In this document: piece after piece, positions 9,946 through 19,904 of the stretch
Layout: each line of letters opens with the position of its first letter
Numbering within the stretch: the stretch's first letter is position 1
From: JACVRM01 sp963809765
Lineage (GTDB): Bacteria; Actinomycetota; Thermoleophilia; Gaiellales; Gaiellaceae
Reading direction: 5' to 3'
Length of the DNA stretch: 64,000 nucleotides
Assembly: GCA_963809765.1 (NCBI GenBank)
Contig: CAWEKT010000004.1
Coordinates: 1 to 64,000, forward strand
The notes under the pieces: generated by a model
The model's input: the letters and a program-made list of their open reading frames with translations, nothing else
Databases searched by the model: none
Told to the model about the DNA's origin: nothing
Position numbers and translations under genes: made by a program

Positions 9946-12146
9946 GCGACTCGACCCGCGACCTCGGCCCCGTGAGCGGGGCTGCCCCCGCGCGCCCCCT
10001 GCGCCGAAGCGCGCTGCTCGGCGAGCGCTGGTCGCTCATCGCGCTCGGCGCGGGCGCCCTCGTGCTCGCCTTCGTCGTGCGCCTCCTGCTTGCCGGCCGC
10101 GTCGAAGCGCCCTGGATCCAGGGGGACGAGCTCCGGTACGCCGAGCTGGCGCGCAGCTTCTCGGAGAGCGGCGACTTCCTCTTCCGCGACGCCCCCACCG
10201 ATCTGTTCACGCTCTACGGCGTCGCCATCGCGCCGGCGTGGTTCGCCGACTCGATGTCGACCACCTACGGGCTGGTCAAGGGCATCAACGTCGCGATGAT
10301 GACGGCCGCGGCCGTCCCGCTCTTCCTCTGGGCGCGAAGGCTGATGCCGACGTCGTATGCGGCGGTCGCCACCGGGCTCTTCCTGCTGCTCCCCGCGTTC
10401 GTCTACACGGGCCTCGTCATGACGGAGAGCATGTTCACGCTCGCCTTCGTCCTCGTGGCGTTCGCGCTGGCGCTCACGCTCGAACGGCCCACGATCCTGC
10501 GGCAGGCACTCACGCTGGGCCTGGCCGCGTTCGCAACCGGCGTGCGCACCCAGGGCGTCATCCTGTTCGCCGTCGTCGCCAGCGCGATGCTGGTGAAGGC
10601 GCTACTCGACCTGCGCGCCGCGGCGACGCCTGTGCGCCCTCGGAGCTTTGCGCAGGCCCTGCGGCCGTTCGCGCCGACGCTCGGCTTCCTCGTGGCCGTC
10701 GCCATCCTGTACATCGCCTACAAGGCGGTGCAGGGCCAGACGCTCTCCTCGGGCCTGCGCGCCTACGCGACGGTCGCGCAGACGGACTACACCATCCGCG
10801 ACGCGGCCCTCTGGGTCGCCTACCACTTCGGTGAGATCGGGCTGGCGACGGCCGTGTTTCCGGCCTGCGCGCTGATCGCGCTCGCCGGCATTGCCCTCGG
10901 CGCGCGTGCGGGGCTCACACCGGCGCAGCGGGCCTTCGTCGCGGTTGCCGTCACCGCGTCGGTGTGGTTCGTCATCTCGGCCGGCGTGTTCGCCTCGCGG
11001 TTCTCGCTCCGCATCGAGGAGCGCAACATGTTCTACGTCCAGCCGCTGCTGATCCTCGCGCTCATGGCCTGGATCGCGCTCGGATCGCCGAGGCCGCGAA
11101 CGGCCACGCTCGTCGCCGCGGTGACACCCGTGGCGCTCGTGATCACGCTGCCGTTCGAGTCGCTGCTCAACGGGGCCGCGCTCGGCGACACGTTCGGGTT
11201 CGTCCCGCTCATTCGCCTCTCGACACTGGTCGACGGCGGCATCCCGGAGGTACGCGTCCTGGTCGCGCTCGGCGCCCTGGCGGCGGCTCTTCTCTTCGCC
11301 CTCGTGCCCCAGCGGGCGGCGGTGTTCGTCTTCCCGCTCGTGCTCGCCGCCTTCCTGGCGCTCGCCACCAAGTCGGTCTCGGGCTCCGCCCACACGCAGT
11401 CCGCGGCGGCACGGCACGCCTACGGCGTCGGCTCCGACCCGAGCTGGGTGGACAACGCCATGCCGCCCGGCAAGAAGGCGGCCTTCCTCTACAGCTCGCC
11501 GATCAACGCCGACCCGCACGTGCTCTGGCAGACGGAGTTCTGGAACCGCGACGTCGACACGGTCTACAACTACGACGCACCCGCCGCCGGCTTCCCGGGA
11601 ACGAACATCAACGTCAACAGCCGCACCGGCGAGATCACGCCGGTCGACGCCCCGCGCATCGCCGAGGAGTACCTGGTGACCGACGCCGGTCTCGACGTCG
11701 CCGGCGAGGTCGTCGCCTCCTCGGGCCACCTCGTGCTGCGCCGGCTGCGGCAGCCCGTCCGGCTGGCGCGGGCGGTGGACGGCATCGGGGCCGACGGGTG
11801 GATGGAGGCCGACGGCGGCATCACGGGATTCGTGCCGGCCCAGCGTGGCAAGCTCGCGTTGACCCTCTCGCGTGTGCAGCTCGGCCCCGGCGCGCCCCCA
11901 GCGACCGCGACCATCGTGGCCGGCCCGCTCCGGTACACGCCGTCCGGCGAGCACACGATCGGCCGTCCGACGTACAGCCGGAGCGTGCGCGTCGGCGCGC
12001 GGCGGCCGGTCGTCGTGAACGTCCCGGTGCCGAAACCGCCGTACCGGCTGCAGCTCCACGTCGCGCCGACGTTCGACGCAGCGCAGCTCGGGGGCGGCGA
12101 CACCCGCCAGCTCGGCGCCGTCGTCGGGGTCGCGTCATCGCAGTGA
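9942..12146 (+). CDS. Membrane GT-C glycosyltransferase-like protein
   Basis: 734 aa, intact. A cytoplasmic N-terminus is followed by about a dozen membrane helices to residue 450. The first external loop holds GDELRYAELARS, an acidic DE motif in the place used by GT-C enzymes that take polyprenyl-phosphate sugars. A large soluble C-terminal region of about 280 aa follows (SSPINADPHVLWQTEFWNRD, then beta-rich sequence) and would face the outside. Coupling to the DPM1-like GT2 and DUF2304 genes makes a polyprenyl-phosphate sugar the likely donor. The methyltransferase at 12143 overlaps its stop by GTGA. Confidence 0.8.
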   Translation: MSDSTRDLGPVSGAAPARPLRRSALLGERWSLIALGAGALVLAFVVRLLLAGRVEAPWIQGDELRYAELARSFSESGDFLFRDAPTDLFTLYGVAIAPAWFADSMSTTYGLVKGINVAMMTAAAVPLFLWARRLMPTSYAAVATGLFLLLPAFVYTGLVMTESMFTLAFVLVAFALALTLERPTILRQALTLGLAAFATGVRTQGVILFAVVASAMLVKALLDLRAAATPVRPRSFAQALRPFAPTLGFLVAVAILYIAYKAVQGQTLSSGLRAYATVAQTDYTIRDAALWVAYHFGEIGLATAVFPACALIALAGIALGARAGLTPAQRAFVAVAVTASVWFVISAGVFASRFSLRIEERNMFYVQPLLILALMAWIALGSPRPRTATLVAAVTPVALVITLPFESLLNGAALGDTFGFVPLIRLSTLVDGGIPEVRVLVALGALAAALLFALVPQRAAVFVFPLVLAAFLALATKSVSGSAHTQSAAARHAYGVGSDPSWVDNAMPPGKKAAFLYSSPINADPHVLWQTEFWNRDVDTVYNYDAPAAGFPGTNINVNSRTGEITPVDAPRIAEEYLVTDAGLDVAGEVVASSGHLVLRRLRQPVRLARAVDGIGADGWMEADGGITGFVPAQRGKLALTLSRVQLGPGAPPATATIVAGPLRYTPSGEHTIGRPTYSRSVRVGARRPVVVNVPVPKPPYRLQLHVAPTFDAAQLGGGDTRQLGAVVGVASSQ

Positions 12147-13090
12147 GCCGCCCCTGGGAGAGAAAGCGGACGGCCGCACACTGGGGGGATGCGGCTCGCG
12201 AGCGGGCCGAGACGAGCGACTGGCAGCTCCGTTACTGGCAATCGCACCCGGCCACCGCACGGCACATCACGCGGCTGATCTCCGGGGACGAGAACGAAGG
12301 CTGGCTGGAGTTCACGAAGCGGCGGTGGGGGCGGAGATCGTCCGGACTGAGCCTCGGCTGCGGGTATGGCGTGGTCGAGCGGCGGTCGATCGAGATCGGC
12401 CTCTGCCCGCGCTGGGACGCGTTCGATCTCGCGCCCGACGCGATCGCGGTGGCTGCGGAGGAGGCGGTGAAGGCAGATTTGGCCGATGCCGTCACCTACG
12501 CCGTCGCCGACCTCGACACGCTCGAGCTCGAGGCCGGTCGCTACGACCTCGTGATCGCAGGGCAGAGCCTCCACCACGTGCAGGCGCTCGAGCACCTGCT
12601 CGACCAGGTCGCAGGCAGCCTGACCGCGGACGGCATCTTCGTCGTCCAGGAGTACGTGGGCCCGTCGCGCTTCCAGGTCGGCGACGACGCGCTGCAGCTG
12701 ATCAACCGCCTGCTGGCGATCCTGCCGGAGCGCTACCTGTACGAGCCTGCCAGCGGCCGCGTTCGCCGGCGCTTCGCGCGCCCGAAGGCGAAGCAGGTCG
12801 CCCGGGTCGACCCCTCCGAGGCGATTCGCTCCGAGGAGATCGTCCCGCTCGTCGAGGAGCGCTTCGAGATCGACTACCGCGCAGACTTCGGCGGCACGCT
12901 GCTGCACATGCCGCTCGGCGACATCATCTGCAACTTCGATCCTGACGACGAGACCGACGTCGCCTTGCTCGACCTCATGTCCTTGCTCGAGGAGACGCTG
13001 ATCGAGCGCGGGATCCTCGAAAGCGACTTCACGTACCTCGTCGCCCGCAAGCGCTCCCCTAATCCCGGCGCAGGAAGCCGCCGGGGTTGA
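12143..13090 (+). CDS. SAM-dependent methyltransferase
   Basis: 315 aa. The SAM-binding site is LSLGCGYGVVERRSIEIG, with FDLAPDAIAVA as the acidic loop, VIAGQSLHHVQALEHLLDQV as motif IV and a VVQEYVGPSRFQ strand after it. The N-terminus (HWGDAARERAETSDWQLRYW) and a long helical C-terminus are seen in methyltransferases of glycan clusters. The substrate is unknown. It starts at GTG overlapping the GT-C stop, and its 3' end overlaps the convergent CmcI-like gene by 32 nt. Confidence 0.8.
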   Translation: MSRPWERKRTAAHWGDAARERAETSDWQLRYWQSHPATARHITRLISGDENEGWLEFTKRRWGRRSSGLSLGCGYGVVERRSIEIGLCPRWDAFDLAPDAIAVAAEEAVKADLADAVTYAVADLDTLELEAGRYDLVIAGQSLHHVQALEHLLDQVAGSLTADGIFVVQEYVGPSRFQVGDDALQLINRLLAILPERYLYEPASGRVRRRFARPKAKQVARVDPSEAIRSEEIVPLVEERFEIDYRADFGGTLLHMPLGDIICNFDPDDETDVALLDLMSLLEETLIERGILESDFTYLVARKRSPNPGAGSRRG

Positions 13091-13724
13091 ACGTGAGCAG
13101 GAACTTCTCCCGCCCCCGGTCGACGGTGAACCCCGGGTTGCCCGCGAGGAACGTCTCCACCGCCTCCGCCGGCCCCGGCCCGTGGTCCGGAAAGACGGGT
13201 TTGCCGTTGACGTTCGTGTCCTCGACGATGAGATAGCTCCCCGGCGTGACCAGCGGCGCATAGAGCCGCAGCTCGGCCAGCACATGCTCCTCGGCGTGGT
13301 CGGAGTCGAGGATGACGAGGACGGGCTCGCGTTCCGACAGGAGCTCGACCACGCGGTTGAAGACCTCGGGCGCCGTCGACGATCCCCCCACGTACGTGAT
13401 CCGTGGATGGCGCGGCCGGTTGCCGGGGTCGTGAATGTCGATGCTGATGACCTCGCCTCGCCGGAGCAGATCGCAGACCGACGCCAGATACAGCGCGCTG
13501 CCGCCGTGCGCGGTCCCGGTCTCGATGATCACGCGCGGCCGCAGCTCGTAGAGGAGCTCCTGGTAGATCCACAGGTCGGACGGGGTCTTCTGCGCCGGCA
13601 CGCCGAGCCACAACGTGCTCTTCCAGACCTGAGACTCGTAGTACGCACGGTGAAAGTCGTCGACGGTCTCCCCCGCGGAGGTCGCCGGCCGGCCGTCGGC
13701 GGACACGGGCGTGGCCTCGCTCAT
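13059..13724 (-). CDS. CmcI-like / rhamnosyl O-methyltransferase family protein
   Basis: 221 aa. Visible landmarks are WLGVPAQKTPSDLWIYQELL, the SAM-site strand VIIETGTAHGGSALYLA, VISIDIHD, VLVILDSDHAEEHVLAEL and YLIVEDTNVNG. These are the hallmarks of the cephalosporin hydroxylase (CmcI) family, which includes O-methyltransferases acting on rhamnose and other sugars. Most likely it methylates a sugar of the surface glycan; the exact substrate is inference. It is coupled to the upstream GT2-GT4 gene through ATGA at 13721-13724. Confidence 0.85.
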   Translation of the reverse strand: MSEATPVSADGRPATSAGETVDDFHRAYYESQVWKSTLWLGVPAQKTPSDLWIYQELLYELRPRVIIETGTAHGGSALYLASVCDLLRRGEVISIDIHDPGNRPRHPRITYVGGSSTAPEVFNRVVELLSEREPVLVILDSDHAEEHVLAELRLYAPLVTPGSYLIVEDTNVNGKPVFPDHGPGPAEAVETFLAGNPGFTVDRGREKFLLTFNPGGFLRRD

Positions 13725-15727
13725 GCGGGCACCGCCTCTGCGGCCGGGATCAGCCAGCGCTCGCCCGGCGGAGGGCCGACGCCGAGACTGCTGAACGCGT
13801 CGACGAGTGCGTGGCGGAACGCGGGCCGGCTGAAGTGCGTCTCGGCCGCGTCGACGATGACGCGCTGGACGCTCTCCCAGCGCAGGCGGTCGGTGGCCAG
13901 TGCGGTGATCAGGCTCGCGAGGTCGGCCGGGCTGTCCGCCACGACCAGGTCGCGAACCCGGTCGAGATGCAGGCCCTCCGCCCCGGCCGCCGTCGTCACG
14001 AACGGGAGTCCCGCGGCCATCGAGTCGAGCAGCTTGAGCTTGATCCCGGCGCCCGAGCGAATCGGGCTCGCGTGGACCCGCGCCTGGCAGAGCCACTCGA
14101 GCGGGTCGTCGACGTAGCCGATCACGCGCACGCGCTCGCCCTTCAGCGCCTCCACGGCCGGCGTCGCATCTGCTCCGATCACCGTCAGCTGAAGGTCGGG
14201 GTGACGCTGCCAGACGATCGGCAGCACCGAGTTCACGAGGTAGAGGACGGCGTCCTCGTTCGGTGAGCCGGCGCCGGCGAGGAAGCCCCCGAAGAAGACG
14301 AGCCCCTCACGCTCGTCGAAGGTCGGCGGCGACTCGACGACCTCGACGTAGCTCGAGACGATGAACGACGGCGTCTCTGCGCTGTGCTCGCGAGCGAGCG
14401 TTCGCTCCTCCTCGGAGACGTTGAAGAGTGCGTCGGCCCCGCGAATCGTGCTGCTCTCGATCGCGCGCGTGCGCCCGGCCTCGAGCCGCAGTCGCATGCG
14501 CTCCCCGTCGGACGCGGCAAGCAGCTCGTGGCGCTCGAAGTGCCGGGACGAGAACGCCTCGATGTCGTAGACGCGCAGCGCCTGCGGCTGGGTCTGGCGC
14601 AGCCAGCCTTCGAACCGCTCGACGTTCTGCGGGCGGCTGACGACGACGACGGAGTAGTGGAAGAGCCGCTCCGAGAACCACTCCTCCCAGCCGTCACCCG
14701 CATACGCAACCTCGATCCCGCGCTCGAGCAGCGGGGCCGCGTAGCGCTCGACCTCGTCGGGCAGCGCCGCGAGCAGCGTGACGAGCGCATCCGGCCAGAG
14801 CTCGCGAATCTCGAGCAGCAGCTTCGCCATCCGCGGGTCCCCCGAGCCGCGGTCGACGAACGGCACCCGGTCGTCCACGACGAGGAAGCGGTCGAGCGCC
14901 TCGGAGTCGCGGGCGGCGAGCGCCTGCCGCGGATTCGTCCCGACCTCGGTGAGGCGCGGGCGATCGGCGAGCGCCTCGGCCCAGCGGCCGTAGAAATGCG
15001 CCCGGTTCGCGATCATCAGGTCGCGGGCGCGCTCGCCGCCGCTCGTTCCATGCCGGGCGTGAACCACACGCGACCGCGGCTCGTAGAACGCGCGCAAGCC
15101 GGTCTCTCGCAGGCGGAAGCAGAAGTCCGCGTCCTCGTAGTAGCCGAGCCCGTAGACCGGATCGAAGCCTCCGAGCGAGAGAAAGAGCTCTCGCTCGACG
15201 AGCATGCACGCCGCCGACCCGAAGTCGATCGGCCGCGCGAAGCGGAGCGCGAGATCGCCGGGGTCACCGCCGCCGCCCACCGTGTGCGCCCAGCCGAGCG
15301 AGTCGACGACGCTGCCTGCCTCCTGCACGGTGCCGTCGGGGTTCAGGAGCATCGGGAAGGCCGCCCCCACGCGTGGATCCTCGAGGCGCTGCAGGAGCGG
15401 CTGCAGCCAGCCGGGCTCGACGAGGGCGTCGATGTTGAGCAGGCAGACGAAGCGGCCCCGGGCGAGCTCGGCGCCTTCGTTGCAGCCCCGGGCAAAGCCG
15501 ACGTTCTCGTCGCGAAGCACGACTCGCGCGCCCGTGAGCTCGGCGCCCAGCCGGGCCGCGGTCTCATCGGGCGAGGCGCTGTCCACGACGATGACTTCGT
15601 AGGCAGGCTCGGTCTGTGCCACCAGCGCCTCGACGGCGCGCCGCAGCCAGTCCATCCCGCCGTGCGTGACGAAGACGACCGACACGAGCGGATCGTCGAC
15701 GCGCGGGATGGTGAGCGGAGCGCTCAC
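13721..15727 (-). CDS. Bifunctional GT2-GT4 glycosyltransferase
   Basis: 668 aa, intact. The N-terminal GT2 domain has VSVVFVTHGGMDWLRRAV, VIVVDSASPDETAARL, ENVGFARGCNEGAELARG, LLNIDALVEP and GYYEDADFCFRLRETG. After a linker, a GT-B half follows from about residue 290, with LLFGG-like FFGGFLAGAGSPNEDAVLYL, VIGYVDDPLEWL, ASPIRSGAGIKLKLLDSMAA and GLPFVTTAAGAEGL. Two transferases in one chain suggest consecutive sugar additions. It sits between the coiled-coil methyltransferase (ATGA-type overlap at 15724) and the CmcI-like gene. Confidence 0.88.
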   Translation of the reverse strand: MSAPLTIPRVDDPLVSVVFVTHGGMDWLRRAVEALVAQTEPAYEVIVVDSASPDETAARLGAELTGARVVLRDENVGFARGCNEGAELARGRFVCLLNIDALVEPGWLQPLLQRLEDPRVGAAFPMLLNPDGTVQEAGSVVDSLGWAHTVGGGGDPGDLALRFARPIDFGSAACMLVERELFLSLGGFDPVYGLGYYEDADFCFRLRETGLRAFYEPRSRVVHARHGTSGGERARDLMIANRAHFYGRWAEALADRPRLTEVGTNPRQALAARDSEALDRFLVVDDRVPFVDRGSGDPRMAKLLLEIRELWPDALVTLLAALPDEVERYAAPLLERGIEVAYAGDGWEEWFSERLFHYSVVVVSRPQNVERFEGWLRQTQPQALRVYDIEAFSSRHFERHELLAASDGERMRLRLEAGRTRAIESSTIRGADALFNVSEEERTLAREHSAETPSFIVSSYVEVVESPPTFDEREGLVFFGGFLAGAGSPNEDAVLYLVNSVLPIVWQRHPDLQLTVIGADATPAVEALKGERVRVIGYVDDPLEWLCQARVHASPIRSGAGIKLKLLDSMAAGLPFVTTAAGAEGLHLDRVRDLVVADSPADLASLITALATDRLRWESVQRVIVDAAETHFSRPAFRHALVDAFSSLGVGPPPGERWLIPAAEAVPA

Positions 15728-16781
15728 CGCCGGTGGCGGCCGAACAGCGCCCGGAAGGGCGCCGTGTAGCGGAACGAGCGCGAGCGGTGGAGGATCTCGA
15801 GGTTGCGTTCGAGCGCCGAGAAGCTGTCTGTCATCGCGACGCGTTCGGCGGCGAGCCGCCGGCCGAGCGCCTCGTGCGCGCGCCGCAGCGTCTCGAGCTC
15901 CCGCTTCGTCGCAGCGAGCTCGAGCAGGCGCTCTTCGTGCTCGTCCCGCATGCGCCCGAGTTGCGCGAGCTCGTCGGCATTCAGCCGCTCGACCTCCGCT
16001 TCGGCGCGCCGCACGAGCTCCTGGGCCTCGTCGAGCTCACGGCGCAGAGCGAGCAGGCGGCTCGTCTCGTCGGAGGCGACGGCGCGAATGACGAACTGGT
16101 ACGTGGTCGCCTCGGGGTCGGCCGAGAGCCACGCGCGCACCTCGTCGGGAACGCCCGGTGGCGGCGAGATCTCGCCCGCATCGATGTCGACCCGCTGGCG
16201 CAGCCAGCGGGTGACGACGTACCCGGCCTCCTCGAACAGGTCCTGGATGCTGGCGCGCGTGAAGAAGCGGAGGTGGGTCTCGTCGAGCAGGCCCAGGTCG
16301 CGGTAGCGGAACTCGCCTCCGAGCAGCGCGAGGCGCAGGCTCCCGTGCGCGACGTTCGGGATCGAGGCCACGACGACCGCGCCGGGCGTGAGCAGGTCGC
16401 GGACCTTGCGCAGCAGCGCGCCGGGGTCCTGCAGGTGCTCGAGCACGTCGGCGAGCACGACGGCGTCGAACTCCTCGCCCCCGAGCGAGCTCGCCCAGGT
16501 CGAGCGTCTCGGCATTCCCGACGATGACGCGGTCGGCCGCGCGTGCTCGCGACGGCCGCGGCGTCCGGGTCGACCTCGATGCCGGTGACGAGACACCCGA
16601 GCCGGGCCTTCAGGACCTCGGACATGTAGCCGGTGGCACAGCCGAACTCGAGCACCGTCGACCCCTCCGGCACGAGCCCGACGACCAGCTCGTGCGTGGA
16701 GCCCGGCGAGTCGTTGTACGCCTCGTAGCGGTGCTCCGCAGTGGACTCGTCCGACATCCCGACCGGCTCCTGCGTCTGCAT
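15724..16781 (-). CDS. Methyltransferase with C-terminal coiled coil, frameshifted
   Basis: The N-terminus holds a class I methyltransferase: STVLEFGCATGYMSEVLKA, then after indels near 16500-16560 FDAVVLADVLEHLQDPGALL and VASIPNVAHGSLRLALLGG. From about residue 230 there is a long heptad-rich coiled coil (LALRRELDEAQELVRRAEAE onwards), ending in LHRSRSFRYTAPFRALF. That R-S-x-S-F/W-R-x-T-x-P end is common on polysaccharide-cluster enzymes and may measure or anchor the chain. ATG 16781 has TATCCT 6 nt upstream, so this is probably the first gene of the 16781-to-13059 operon. Confidence 0.82.
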
Positions 16782-16787
16782 TCGGCG

Positions 16788-16793
16788 AGGATA
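16788..16793 (-). promoter_or_regulatory. -10 hexamer TATCCT, leaderless type
   Basis: TATCCT on the minus strand, 6 nt before ATG 16781; would drive methyltransferase, GT2-GT4 fusion and CmcI-like gene. Confidence 0.5.
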
Positions 16794-16810
16794 TCGGCGC
16801 TCCCCCTCGA

Positions 16811-17571
16811 CTAGAGGGCGCGCAGTCGCTCGGGGTGCTTGCGCACGAAGCGCGCGATCCCGCGCCAGTGCCAGAGCGTGCGGCGCGTGAGGAAGCGGCG
16901 GTCGGTGACCGCGACGTGGCGGTGCGTGACGACCGCCTCGGGGACGTACCAGCGCTCCCAGCCGGCCTTGGCGGCCCGGTAGCAGAGGTCGACGTCCTCG
17001 CCGTAGAGGCGGTAGCCCTCGTCGAAGCCGCCGAGCTCGTCGAGCATCGCTGCGGCGCAGGAGCAGGAAGCCGCCGAGCATCCAGTCGGCCTCGCACCGG
17101 CTCGCGCGGGCTGCTCGTCGAGGTTGTAGTGGCGCGTCTGGTGGCGGTACGGGTCGACGAGCAGGCGCAGCGGCGTCCGCCGGACGATCGTGCCGCCGAC
17201 GGTCGGGAAGCGGCGCCGCGACGGCTGCCAGCGGCCGTCCGGGTAGCGCATCTGCGGGCCGGCGATGCCGCAGCGGGGGTGCGCCTCGGCGAAGTGGCGC
17301 AGCGCGGCGACCGCGGCCGGCCGCCGGCTCGGTGTCCGGGTTGGCGACGACGACGAAGGGCGCCGTGGTGGCGGCGATGCCGCGGTTGGCGTTCGCCGCG
17401 TAGCCCGCGGGCGCTCGTTGCGGATCAGGCGGGCGTCGTCGGGCAGCGGGCAGGTCGCCCGGCAGGTTGGCGACGACGACGAGCTCGTCGACCTGCGGCG
17501 CGAGCGCCTCGAGGCAGCGCTCCAGCTCCGGGCGGCCGCTCGTGGACGACGACGACGGCCGCGACCGTCAG
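16811..17571 (-). CDS. Family 2 glycosyltransferase (rhamnosyltransferase type), frameshifted
   Basis: The intact C-terminal part contains GPQMRYPDGRWQPSRRRFPT-type text, LDELGGFDEGYRLYGEDVDL (the GT2 ED motif) and a basic tail. The N-terminal half is spread over several frames (VAAVVVVHER, then VVVANPDTEPA), with at least three indels between 17290 and 17560. No ATG/GTG/TTG start is visible; CTG 17571 overlaps the preceding TGA as CTGA, which fits the stop-start overlaps elsewhere but may itself reflect an error. It probably adds a deoxysugar such as rhamnose. Confidence 0.72.
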
Positions 17572-18623
17572 AGCAGCTCCCGGTAGACGTCGAGCGTCAG
17601 CCGCGCGGTCTCGGCCCAGCTGTAGCGGCGCGCGCGCTCGAGGCCGGCCGGCGACGAGGCGGTCGCGGTCGGCGAGCGCCCGCTCGATCCCGCCGGCGAG
17701 CGCGACCGGGTCGCCCGGCTCGACGACGCACGGCGGCGTCGCCGGCCACCTCGGTGGTCGCGCCGGCGCGCGTCGTCACGACCGGCGTCCCCGACGCCAT
17801 CGCCTCCACGATCGGCAGGCCGAAGCCCTCGTAGCGCGACGGGAAGACGAGGCAGCGCGCGCCGCGGTAGAGCGCGGCGAGCTCCTCCTTGGGGACGTGG
17901 CCGCGCAGCTCGACACGTCCGGCGAGCCCGAGCCGGTCGGCGCGCTCGCGCACTGCCGGCGCCAGCCCCTTGTCGGGGCCGACCATGACGAGGCGGAGCT
18001 CGCCCGGCACGCAGCGCGAGCGCCTCGAGCGCCGCGAGCGGGTCCTTGCGCGGATGGAGGGCGCTGACGAAGAGCGCGTACGGGACGCCGTTCGGGCGCG
18101 GCGCCGTCCGGCGTGAACGCAGGGTCGACGCCGTAGGGCGTGAGGACGACGCGCTCGGCCGGGACGCCGTAGCGCTCGACGAGGTCGTCGCGCGTCCGCT
18201 CCGACCCGGTCAGCGACCCGCGCCGCCCGGCGGGCCGAGGGCCGCACGAGCGTCCGGAAGAAGAGCCGGTCGCGCCGGGACATCAGGCCGGGCTCGTGCT
18301 CGAACGACAGGTCCTGGACGGTCAGCACCGGCCTGCCCGCGGTAGAGCGGCGGCACGACGTGGAGGAAGTGGGCGAGCGCAGGCCGGACCCGGCGCAGCA
18401 GCCGCGGCAGCGCGACGGCCATGCGCACCACCTGGCTCGACGCCGGCAGCGCGAGCGGCTCGATGCCCTCGGGCACGCGCGCCGGGTCGCGGGTGACGGC
18501 GGCGAGCCGCAGGTCGTCGGCGAGCGGCACGAGCTCGCGGAGCAGGTTCTCGACGTACGACTCGTCGCCGGTGCGCTGACGACCGAGCACGTCGGCGTCG
18601 ACGACGACGAGCGGCCGGCTCAT
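17568..18623 (-). CDS. Family 4 glycosyltransferase, frameshifted
   Basis: The N-lobe starts VVVDADVLGRQRTGDESYVE, the start seen in the bacterial GT4 group that builds glycans from GDP- or dTDP-sugars. The C-lobe has LRLVMVGPDKGLAPAVRERA, GHVPKEELAALYRGARCLVF, SRYEGFGLPIVEAMASGTPV and VYRELL at the end. Indels near 18320, 18240, 18100 and 17740 break the frame. ATG 18623 is preceded by TAGGCT at a 6-nt gap. A dispersed repeat fills the space upstream. Confidence 0.8.
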
Positions 18624-18629
18624 GCGATC

Positions 18630-18635
18630 AGCCTA
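18630..18635 (-). promoter_or_regulatory. -10 hexamer TAGGCT, leaderless type
   Basis: TAGGCT on the minus strand, 6 nt before ATG 18623; suggests transcription restarts here inside the long glycosyltransferase series. Confidence 0.5.
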
Positions 18636-18728
18636 GGCGCCGGACCTCGCCGCTGCCGCCGGCCGACCTGGACATGTCCGATCAGGCCACTGTCCGCGCG
18701 GGCCAGGAGCGAGCCGCAACATGCCCCG

Positions 18729-18803
18729 CCCTCCCAGAAGGGGAGAGCGCCTCCACCACCCGCCCGGCTCGGACGGTACCGCCGGAGCGACGCACGTGTC
18801 TGT
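18729..18803 (-). repeat. Dispersed intergenic repeat, copy 1
   Basis: About 75 nt shared, in opposite orientation, with 55431-55507. A 29-nt block (18750-18778) is identical to the reverse complement of 55455-55483. Read on the minus strand, the copy ends in a hairpin built on CTCCCC and GGGAGG arms. It fills most of the 200-nt gene-free gap 18624-18824; a GGACATGTCC palindrome lies beside it at about 18671-18680. Nothing else is seen in that gap. Confidence 0.7.
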
Positions 18804-18824
18804 CACGGAACGAAGCCGGATGCG

Positions 18825-19878
18825 TCACGAGCTGCCCACAGCGCGTTCCCGCGTCTCGGGCGGCGCGCGCGGTACGCGCTCAGCGGTTCCTTCCGCCGTT
18901 CGCGCCCACGGGAACGCGGACGCCCGGCTCGGCGCCGGCGGGCCGAGCTCCGCCCGGCGGCCGACCGCTTCGCCGATCGCCGCCGCGATCGAGCCGGGGT
19001 CGTACGGGTCGCACGTCACGGCCACGCCGTGCGCGAACTCGTCGAAGGGGCCGCCCGCGGGGCAGACGACGGCCGTGCCGCAGGCCATCGCCTCGAGCAC
19101 GGGCAGCCCGAAGCCCTCGTAGAGCGGCGCGTAGACGAGGCAGCGCGCGCCGCGGTAGAGCGCGGCCAGCTCCTCGTCCGAGACGCGGCCGAGCACGCGG
19201 ACGCGCTCGCCGGCCACGCTCGACGCCGCCCCAGCCGGGCGCGCCGACGACGCGCAGCTCGCACGCCGTCGAGCCCGGCCCGGCCGGAACGCCTCGACGA
19301 CCCGCGGCAGGTTCTTGCGCGGCTCCCGCGTCCCGACGGCGAGCACGTAGTCGCCGTCGGCGACCGGCCCCGGCTGCGGTGAAGGGCGGCCCGACCCCGA
19401 GCGGCACCACCGCGACGCGGTCGGCGGGACACACCGAGCAGCTGCTCGAGCTCGCGCCGCTGGAACTCCGAGTCGGTCAGGATCACGTCGGCCGCCCGCA
19501 CGACGCGCGGCAGGGAGAACGCGCCGTAGCGGCGCGACCAGGCGTTGAACGCCTCGGGATGGCGGAGCGGCGCCAGGTCGTGGACGGTGACGACGAGCGG
19601 TACCGACGAGCGGAACGGCGCGCGAAGCGTCGGGCAGTGGAGGACGTCGACCCGCGCCCGCCGCGCTGCGAGCGGCAGCAGTGCCGGGTACCAGACGACG
19701 TCGCGCAGCACCTTCGCCGGCCGGCTCGCGCCCTCGAAGCTGAACTCGCGCAGCTCGACCTCGTCCCGCCCGCCCAGCTCGTCGAGCAGCGCTCGCAGGT
19801 AGCGCGCCGGCCCGGCCCGGTGAGCGCGAGCGGCGAGACGTCGATGCCGACCCGCAGGGCTGCGCCGCTCACCGTCAC
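18825..19878 (-). CDS. Family 4 glycosyltransferase, frameshifted
   Basis: The N-lobe opens with LRVGIDVSPLALTGPG, then after an indel ARYLRALLDELGGRDEVELR, VDVLHCPTLRAPF and VVTVHDLAPLRHPEAFNAWS. The C-lobe has LAVGTREPRKNLPRVVEAF, VLGRVSDEELAALYRGARCL, YEGFGLPVLEAMACGTAVVC and FPWARTAEGTAE near the end. Breaks are near 19815, 19430 and 19280. GTG 19878 or GTG 19872 is the start. It belongs to the same GT4 subgroup as the genes on either side, so the three probably arose by duplication. Confidence 0.8.
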
Positions 19879-19904
19879 GCGCCGAGTGTCCCAGACGGAA
19901 GGCG

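Noticed and set aside
10602..12059. 485-aa minus-strand ORF opposite the GT-C gene
   Set aside because: Charged low-complexity text with no motif; the plus frame has membrane helices, an acidic GT-C loop and exact overlaps with both neighbours.
11570..13285. 571-aa minus-strand ORF spanning the methyltransferase
   Set aside because: A fusion of antisense frames; only its first codons coincide with the real CmcI-like gene in another frame.
14384..15769. 461-aa plus-strand ORF opposite the GT2-GT4 gene
   Set aside because: Antisense shadow; no start signal and no recognisable domain, whereas the minus strand has all GT motifs.
18660..18690. Possible cobalamin riboswitch because of GCCACTG near 18687
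   Set aside because: The box is isolated; no surrounding B12 core helices or downstream cobalamin gene, and the sequence belongs to the dispersed repeat region.
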